Assembly: GCA_964496705.1 (NCBI GenBank)
Contig: CAZCBJ010000168.1
Location: 1-8,872 of the forward strand
DNA length: 8,872 nucleotides
DNA from: CAZCBJ01 sp964496705
GTDB taxonomy: Bacteria; Chloroflexota; Anaerolineae; Anaerolineales; Anaerolineaceae
Direction of reading: 5' to 3'
Positions 5,883 through 8,872 of this stretch are shown here, in pieces. The first letter of the stretch is position 1. Each line of letters opens with the position of its first letter. The translations under genes and the position numbers were made by a program. Below the pieces are notes generated by a model. That model worked only from the letters and a program-made list of their open reading frames with translations, made no database searches and was not told the DNA's origin.

Positions 5883-5911
5883 TTGACGCAGTTTTCTGCT
5901 TGTGATAGCAT
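5883..5911 (+). promoter_or_regulatory. Probable promoter of the metG leader transcript
   Basis: TTGACG (5883-5888), 17 bases, TAGCAT (5906-5911), with TG at 5903-5904. This is almost the same as the mtaB promoter, including the shared TGTGATAG(G/C)ATAT block. Transcription would start near 5918, essentially at the ATG of the leader ORF (5919). Confidence 0.68.
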
Positions 5912-5918
5912 ATTAAAC

Positions 5919-5987
5919 ATGAACTTCGCCCGTTCGATCCTCTCCATGGTCATGCCCTGCGCCGCGGTGCTGCGCCGCGGCGGTTGA
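5919..5987 (+). CDS. Candidate leader peptide of the metG attenuator (22 residues)
   Basis: A 23-codon ORF reading MNFARSILSMVMPCAAVL followed by RRGG and a TGA. It starts at or within a base or two of the predicted transcription start, so it would be translated leaderlessly, with no Shine-Dalgarno site. Met codons are at positions 1, 10 and 12. The second internal Met codon opens the 8-base segment 5952-5959 that can pair with 6003-6010. The stop (5985-5987) would place a terminating ribosome over 5993-5999, the antiterminator strand. The positions fit ribosome-mediated sensing of charged Met-tRNA, but there are only two internal Met codons. Translation is not shown. Confidence 0.5.
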   Translation: MNFARSILSMVMPCAAVLRRGG

Positions 5988-6061
5988 GCGTCGGGGAGGG
6001 TCCAGGGCATTCTTGCGCCTGCAGCCTGTTCAGCGCCTCCCCCCCGGGAGGCGTTTTTCTT
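5952..6061 (+). promoter_or_regulatory. Candidate transcription attenuator of metG
   Basis: Alternative pairings visible by eye: (a) ATGCCCTG (5952-5959) with CAGGGCAT (6003-6010), perfect over 8 bases; (b) hairpin GCCGCGG (5961-5967) with CCGCGGC (5975-5981); (c) antiterminator GGGGAGG (5993-5999) with CCTCCCC (6036-6042); (d) terminator 6034-6053. Pairings c and d compete for the same bases, and pairing a encloses 5993-5999 and so disfavours c. This is the topology of a classical attenuator. Confidence 0.55.
6034..6061 (+). terminator. Intrinsic terminator in the metG leader
   Basis: CGCCTCCC (6034-6041), loop CCCC, GGGAGGCG (6046-6053), then TTTTTCTT (6054-6061). The stem is a perfect 8 GC-rich pairs. 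It lies downstream of the promoter and 15 bases before the metG ATG, so it acts on metG's own transcript rather than ending the previous gene. Confidence 0.8.
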
Positions 6062-6076
6062 GTCAGCGAGGGAAGC

Positions 6077-7588
6077 ATGTTTTACGTCACCACACCCATC
6101 TACTATGTCAACGATGAGCCTCATCTGGGGCATGCCTACGCCACCATCCTGGCGGATGTGCTGGCGCGCTACGCCCGCCTGCAGGGGCGCGAGACTTTCT
6201 TCCTGACCGGCGTGGATGAGCACGGTCAGAAGGCGCAAAACGCCGCCCGGCGCCAGGGGCTGGACGAGCAGATTTACGTGGACGGGATGCACACCCGCTA
6301 CCGCTCCGCCTGGCAGGCGCTGGATATCCACTACGATGATTTCATCCGCACCACCCAGCCGCGCCACGTGCGCGTGGTGGAGCAGGTGCTGACCGACCTG
6401 TGGCGGCGCGGCGAAATCTACCGCGGCGAGTACGAGGGCTGGTACTGCGTGCCGGACGAACGCTTCTGGACCGAGAAGGATTTGCAGGACGGGCGCTGCC
6501 CGGATTGCGGGCGCGAGGTGGAGCGCATCGTCGAGCCGAACTACTTTTTCCGCATGAGCGCCTATCAGCCCTGGCTGGTGGACTACATCCAAACCCACCC
6601 GGACTTCATCCGCCCGGAGGTGCGCCGCAACGAGGTGCTGGGCTTCCTGCGCCAGCCGCTGGGCGACCTGTGCATCTCGCGCCCGGTTGAGCGGCTGAGC
6701 TGGGGCATCCGCCTGCCCTTCGACCGCGGTTACGTGGCCTATGTGTGGTTCGATGCGCTGCTCAACTACGTCACCGCCGCGGGCTACCTGGAGGACGAGG
6801 CGCGCTTCGCCCGCGTGTGGCCCAACGCGCTGCACCTGATCGGCAAGGACATCCTCACCACCCACAGCGTCTACTGGCCGACCATGCTCAAGGCCGCCGG
6901 GCTGCCGATGCCCAAAGGCATCTTCGCCACCGGCTGGTGGCTGGCCAACGGGATGAAGATGTCCAAGTCGCTGGGCAACGTGGTCAAACCGCTGGAGATG
7001 GCGGAGAAATACGGGACGGACGCTTTCCGCTTTTTCCTGATGCGCGAGATGCCGATGGGGCACGACGCCAATTTCGACGAGGCGCGCCTGGCGATGCGCT
7101 ATCAGGTGGACCTGGCCAACAACCTGGGCAACCTGCTGCACCGCGTGACGCACATGCTGTCGCGCTACTGCGGCGGGGTCGTCCCCGAGATCAGCGGAGC
7201 GGGCGCGGAGGAGCAGCGGGTGAGCGAGATGTTCGCCGCGCTGCCCGGGCGGGTCTTCGCGCTGGTGGAGGGGCTGGCGGTGCACCAGGCGCTGGCTGAG
7301 ATCCTGGATGCGCTGGTGGCGGTCAACCAGTACCTGGAGCAGAGCGCGCCGTGGAAGCAGGCCGCCGCGGGGGAGCGCGCCGCAGCCGGGCAGAGCCTGG
7401 CGGTGGCCGCCGGGGCGCTGCGCATGGCGGGGCTGCTGCTTTCGCCGGTGATGCCCGCGCGCTGCGCCGAGCTGCTGCGCCGCCTGGGCTGGCATCCGCC
7501 CGCTCCGCCCGCCGATCCCTTCACCTGGGGCGGGCTGGCCGGGGCGCAGGTCAGCCTGGGCGCGCCGCTCTTCCCGCGCAGGGAGTGA
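6077..7588 (+). CDS. metG: Methionine--tRNA ligase (short form, no C-terminal tRNA-binding domain)
   Basis: 503 residues from the ATG at 6077. Class I synthetase that charges tRNA-Met in the cytoplasm. It opens FYVTTPIYYVNDEPHLGHAY, with the HIGH-type signature HLGH at 16-19; the KMSKS loop is exact (294-298, GMKMSKSLGN). The connective zinc knuckle reads C124-V-P-D127 ... C141-P-D-C144, so the second cysteine of the first pair is aspartate. The anticodon-binding helical domain follows (about 340-470), and the protein ends at FPRRE with no EMAP/Trbp111-like extension, as in the Thermus-type length class. The frame extends upstream to a TTG at 5984, but that would translate the terminator, so the ATG with GAGGGA (6068-6073) is preferred. 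Expression is probably controlled by the upstream attenuator. No terminator is seen after it, so readthrough into the ybaK-like gene is possible. Confidence 0.96.
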   Translation: MFYVTTPIYYVNDEPHLGHAYATILADVLARYARLQGRETFFLTGVDEHGQKAQNAARRQGLDEQIYVDGMHTRYRSAWQALDIHYDDFIRTTQPRHVRVVEQVLTDLWRRGEIYRGEYEGWYCVPDERFWTEKDLQDGRCPDCGREVERIVEPNYFFRMSAYQPWLVDYIQTHPDFIRPEVRRNEVLGFLRQPLGDLCISRPVERLSWGIRLPFDRGYVAYVWFDALLNYVTAAGYLEDEARFARVWPNALHLIGKDILTTHSVYWPTMLKAAGLPMPKGIFATGWWLANGMKMSKSLGNVVKPLEMAEKYGTDAFRFFLMREMPMGHDANFDEARLAMRYQVDLANNLGNLLHRVTHMLSRYCGGVVPEISGAGAEEQRVSEMFAALPGRVFALVEGLAVHQALAEILDALVAVNQYLEQSAPWKQAAAGERAAAGQSLAVAAGALRMAGLLLSPVMPARCAELLRRLGWHPPAPPADPFTWGGLAGAQVSLGAPLFPRRE

Positions 7589-7609
7589 GAGAAGTAGAGG
7601 AAGAGAATC

Positions 7610-7635
7610 CGCAGATAGCGCAGATGGGCGCAGAT
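7610..7635. repeat. Short CGCAGAT direct repeats
   Basis: CGCAGAT occurs at 7610-7616, 7619-7625 and 7629-7635, spaced 9 to 10 bases apart. It looks like a short remnant of the dispersed CGCAGAT-type simple repeats found between genes in several bacterial phyla. Confidence 0.6.
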
Positions 7636-7670
7636 GAATGGAACGAGATAGAAGGGCAAATCGAATTTGC

Positions 7671-7681
7671 TGGTATATAAT
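7671..7681 (+). promoter_or_regulatory. Possible extended -10 promoter before the ybaK-like gene
   Basis: TGGTATATAAT, containing TATAAT at 7676-7681 and identical to the 11-mer before the GNAT/Mut7-C operon on the other strand. No clear -35. A start near 7688 would give a pyrimidine-rich leader of about 35 bases with no Shine-Dalgarno site before the ATG at 7723. Confidence 0.5.
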
Positions 7682-7722
7682 AGTTTTTACTCCCTAATCC
7701 CCAATCACAACTCCCTCTTCTC

Positions 7723-8220
7723 ATGCCCTCCCTCGACCCATCCGCTCAAAAAGTGCAGGACGCGCTGGACGCGCTCGGCTTCGGCTGCCGCGTGGTGGAG
7801 CTGCCCGGCTCGACGCGCACCGCGCAGGAGGCAGCCCAGGCGGTGGGCGCCAGCCTGGGGCAGATCGTCAAGTCGCTGGTCTTTCGCGGCGCGAACAGCG
7901 GCCGACCGCTGCTGGTGGAAACCAGCGGAGCCAACCGCGCCAGCGAGGCGCGCCTGGCAGCGCTGGCCGGCGAGCCGGTGCAGCGCGCCGCGCCCGATTT
8001 TGTGCGCCAGGCCACCGGCTTTGCCATCGGCGGTGTGCCGCCCATCGCCCACAGCCCCGCGCTCGAGAATCTTCCGCCCGCGCTGATCCTGATCGACGAG
8101 GATTTTTTCCAGTACGCCGAAATCTGGGCCGCGGCGGGCACCCCCCGCGCCGTCTTCCGCCTGACCCCCGCCCAGTTGGTGCAGATGACCGGCGGGCAGG
8201 TGGCCTGCATCAAGGAGTAG
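7723..8220 (+). CDS. YbaK/EbsC (ProXp-type) tRNA-editing domain protein
   Basis: 165 residues, a single YbaK/aminoacyl-tRNA-synthetase-associated domain. Members hydrolyse mischarged aminoacyl-tRNAs in trans, typically Cys-tRNA-Pro (YbaK) or Ala-tRNA-Pro. The family pattern is clear: VQDALDALGF...VVELPGSTRTAQEAAQAVG, then GQIVKSLVFRG with the conserved lysine K50, an LLVETSGANRAS strand, GFAIGGVPPIAHS (101-111) forming the substrate pocket, and a C-terminal VFRLTPAQLVQMTGG. The start fits the family N-terminus. The ribosome site is absent and the leader is CT-rich. It follows metG by 134 bases and overlaps functionally with it as aminoacylation quality control. The next gene's ribosome site (AAGGAG, 8212-8217) lies in its last codons. 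Which mischarged tRNA it edits cannot be read from sequence. Confidence 0.92.
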   Translation: MPSLDPSAQKVQDALDALGFGCRVVELPGSTRTAQEAAQAVGASLGQIVKSLVFRGANSGRPLLVETSGANRASEARLAALAGEPVQRAAPDFVRQATGFAIGGVPPIAHSPALENLPPALILIDEDFFQYAEIWAAAGTPRAVFRLTPAQLVQMTGGQVACIKE

Positions 8221-8224
8221 CCGC

Positions 8225-8641
8225 ATGGATTACCGCGCGATGACAATTGACGATCACCCCGCCGCCAGTGCGCTGTGGCGCGCCACGCCGGGGGTGGGGC
8301 TGAGCAGCGCCGACACGCGCGAGGCGGTACAGGCTTTCCTGGCGCGCAACCCCGGCCTCAGCTTCGTCGCCGAGGAGGGGGGCGCACTGGTTGGCACGGC
8401 GCTGGCCGGGTCGGACGGGCGGCGCGGCTACCTCTACCACGTGGCCGTCCAGCCGGATTTCCGCGGGCGCGGGGTGGGCGCGCGGCTGGTGGAATTGTGC
8501 CTGGATGCGCTGCGCGCGCAGGGCATCGCCAAGTGCCACCTGTTCGTCATGGCCGACAACGCGCCCGGCATCGCCTTCTGGAAAGCGGTCGGCTGGCAGC
8601 CGCGCGGCGATTTGGTGGTGATGTCGAAGAGCCTGGAGTAG
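8225..8641 (+). CDS. Small GNAT N-acetyltransferase (RimI/YpeA-like)
   Basis: 138 residues, the size of minimal single-domain GNAT enzymes. It opens MDYRAMTIDDHPAASALW. The central strand GGALVGTALAGSDGRRGYLYHVAVQPDFRGRGVG includes the acetyl-CoA loop R80-G-R-G-V-G85, and LVELCLDALRAQGIAKCHLFVMADN supplies the motif B strand, with N112 and the FWKAVGW turn (118-124) in place of the common FYEKxGF. The order GSDGRRGYLYHVAV...GIAKCHLFV is close to the YpeA-type branch. The start is fixed by AAGGAG seven bases upstream and by the four-base spacing from the ybaK-like stop, so the two genes are co-transcribed. The substrate is unknown: it could be a protein N-terminus, a small molecule or an antibiotic. 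Confidence 0.88.
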   Translation: MDYRAMTIDDHPAASALWRATPGVGLSSADTREAVQAFLARNPGLSFVAEEGGALVGTALAGSDGRRGYLYHVAVQPDFRGRGVGARLVELCLDALRAQGIAKCHLFVMADNAPGIAFWKAVGWQPRGDLVVMSKSLE

Positions 8642-8645
8642 TTGG

Positions 8646-8708
8646 CGGTAGTCGGTTATCGGTTGTCAGTTATCGGTTATCGGTTGTCAGTTGTCAGCTA
8701 TCAGTGGA
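8646..8708. repeat. Tandem 7-mer repeat (CRGTTRT)
   Basis: Nine consecutive 7-base units starting with C: CGGTAGT, CGGTTAT, CGGTTGT, CAGTTAT, CGGTTAT, CGGTTGT, CAGTTGT, CAGCTAT, CAGTGGA. It starts five bases after the GNAT stop. It is the CAGTTAT-type simple repeat seen between genes in several phyla. No gene function is indicated. Confidence 0.85.
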
Positions 8709-8718
8709 GCAGCCGCAG

Positions 8719-8872
8719 AGACGAAGAATTCACTGGGATGAAAAGGATAAAAGGGATGAACAGGATAGGGCTTTTTTCTTATCCTGTTTATCCTGTTCAT
8801 CTTGTTCGTTTTTCTTTCTCTACCAGACGAAGAATTCACCAGGATGAAAAGGATAAAAGGGATGAACAGGAT
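8719..8872. repeat. 48-bp direct repeat with an inverted middle part (AGGATGAAAAGGAT family)
   Basis: 8719-8766 repeats at 8825-8872 with two differences (8734-8735). Between them, TATCCTGTT (8780-8788) and TATCCTGTTCATC (8790-8802) are inverted copies of AACAGGATA and GATGAACAGGATA (8755-8767), so the block can fold. The window ends inside the second copy. It looks like a dispersed intergenic repeat; no gene is seen. Confidence 0.85.

Noticed and set aside
5919..6061. T-box or SAM riboswitch in front of metG
   Set aside because: No T-box core (AGGGTGGNACCGCG) or SAM-riboswitch pattern is visible; the region is better explained by a leader ORF with alternative hairpins.
5984..6076. Upstream TTG start for metG
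   Set aside because: It would add 31 residues encoded by the terminator hairpin and its T-run; the family N-terminus begins at the ATG at 6077.
5786..7495. 569-residue open frame on the - strand opposite metG
   Set aside because: It is antisense to a certain MetRS gene, is rich in H, Q, A and R low-complexity runs, and matches no family. High GC keeps antisense frames open.
8275..8847. 190-residue + strand frame overlapping the small GNAT gene
   Set aside because: It is a shifted reading of the GNAT gene that runs on through the 7-mer and AGGAT repeats; its composition is G/R/A-rich with no domain.

Overview
The window looks like a scaffold from an uncultured, GC-rich bacterium, most plausibly Chloroflexota (Anaerolineae-like). 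That placement is an inference. It rests on the mix of a bacterial MtaB-type methyltransferase, a Mut7-C RNase with a fused ubiquitin-like domain, a short-form MetRS, a Y1 (REP-type) transposase with its palindromes, and simple intergenic repeats (CGCAGAT, CRGTTRT and AGGATGAAAAGGAT types). A 100-base run of N falls inside a repeat array, so this is a draft assembly.

Layout. (1) 2-1518, + strand: the C-terminal part of a probable radical SAM/SPASM-like protein, overlapping by ATGA an intact inosine/uridine-type nucleoside hydrolase whose base composition differs from its neighbours. (2) 1631-3062, - strand: a two-gene operon, GNAT acetyltransferase then Mut7-C RNase, convergent with region 1 and probably driven from an extended -10 promoter at 3122-3130 that sits inside a palindrome. 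(3) 3166-4297: a mobile-repeat island. An intact HUH/Y1 REP-associated transposase (3279-3746, - strand) is bracketed by composite three-hairpin repeats, followed by a tandem array interrupted by the N gap. (4) 4398-5780, + strand: a methanol:corrinoid methyltransferase homologue (MtaB) with its zinc ligands, its own promoter and a good Shine-Dalgarno site, but no corrinoid protein or MtaA partner in the window. (5) 5883-7588, + strand: methionyl-tRNA synthetase behind what reads as a complete transcription attenuator: promoter, 22-residue leader ORF with internal Met codons, alternative hairpins and an intrinsic terminator. (6) 7723-8641, + strand: a YbaK/ProX-type tRNA-editing protein and a small RimI/YpeA-like acetyltransferase in tight succession. 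(7) 8641-8872: tandem 7-mers and a 48-bp direct repeat running off the end.

How the genes fit together. MetRS and the YbaK homologue both serve aminoacyl-tRNA supply and quality control. The nucleoside hydrolase serves nucleoside salvage, and MtaB would feed methyl groups from methanol (or a related substrate) into a corrinoid protein encoded elsewhere. The two best promoters (mtaB and metG) share almost the same architecture, TTGACG-N17-TAGSAT with an upstream TG. The most interesting item is the candidate metG attenuator. The second is the REPtron-like island, where one hairpin shows a compensatory base-pair change between copies.
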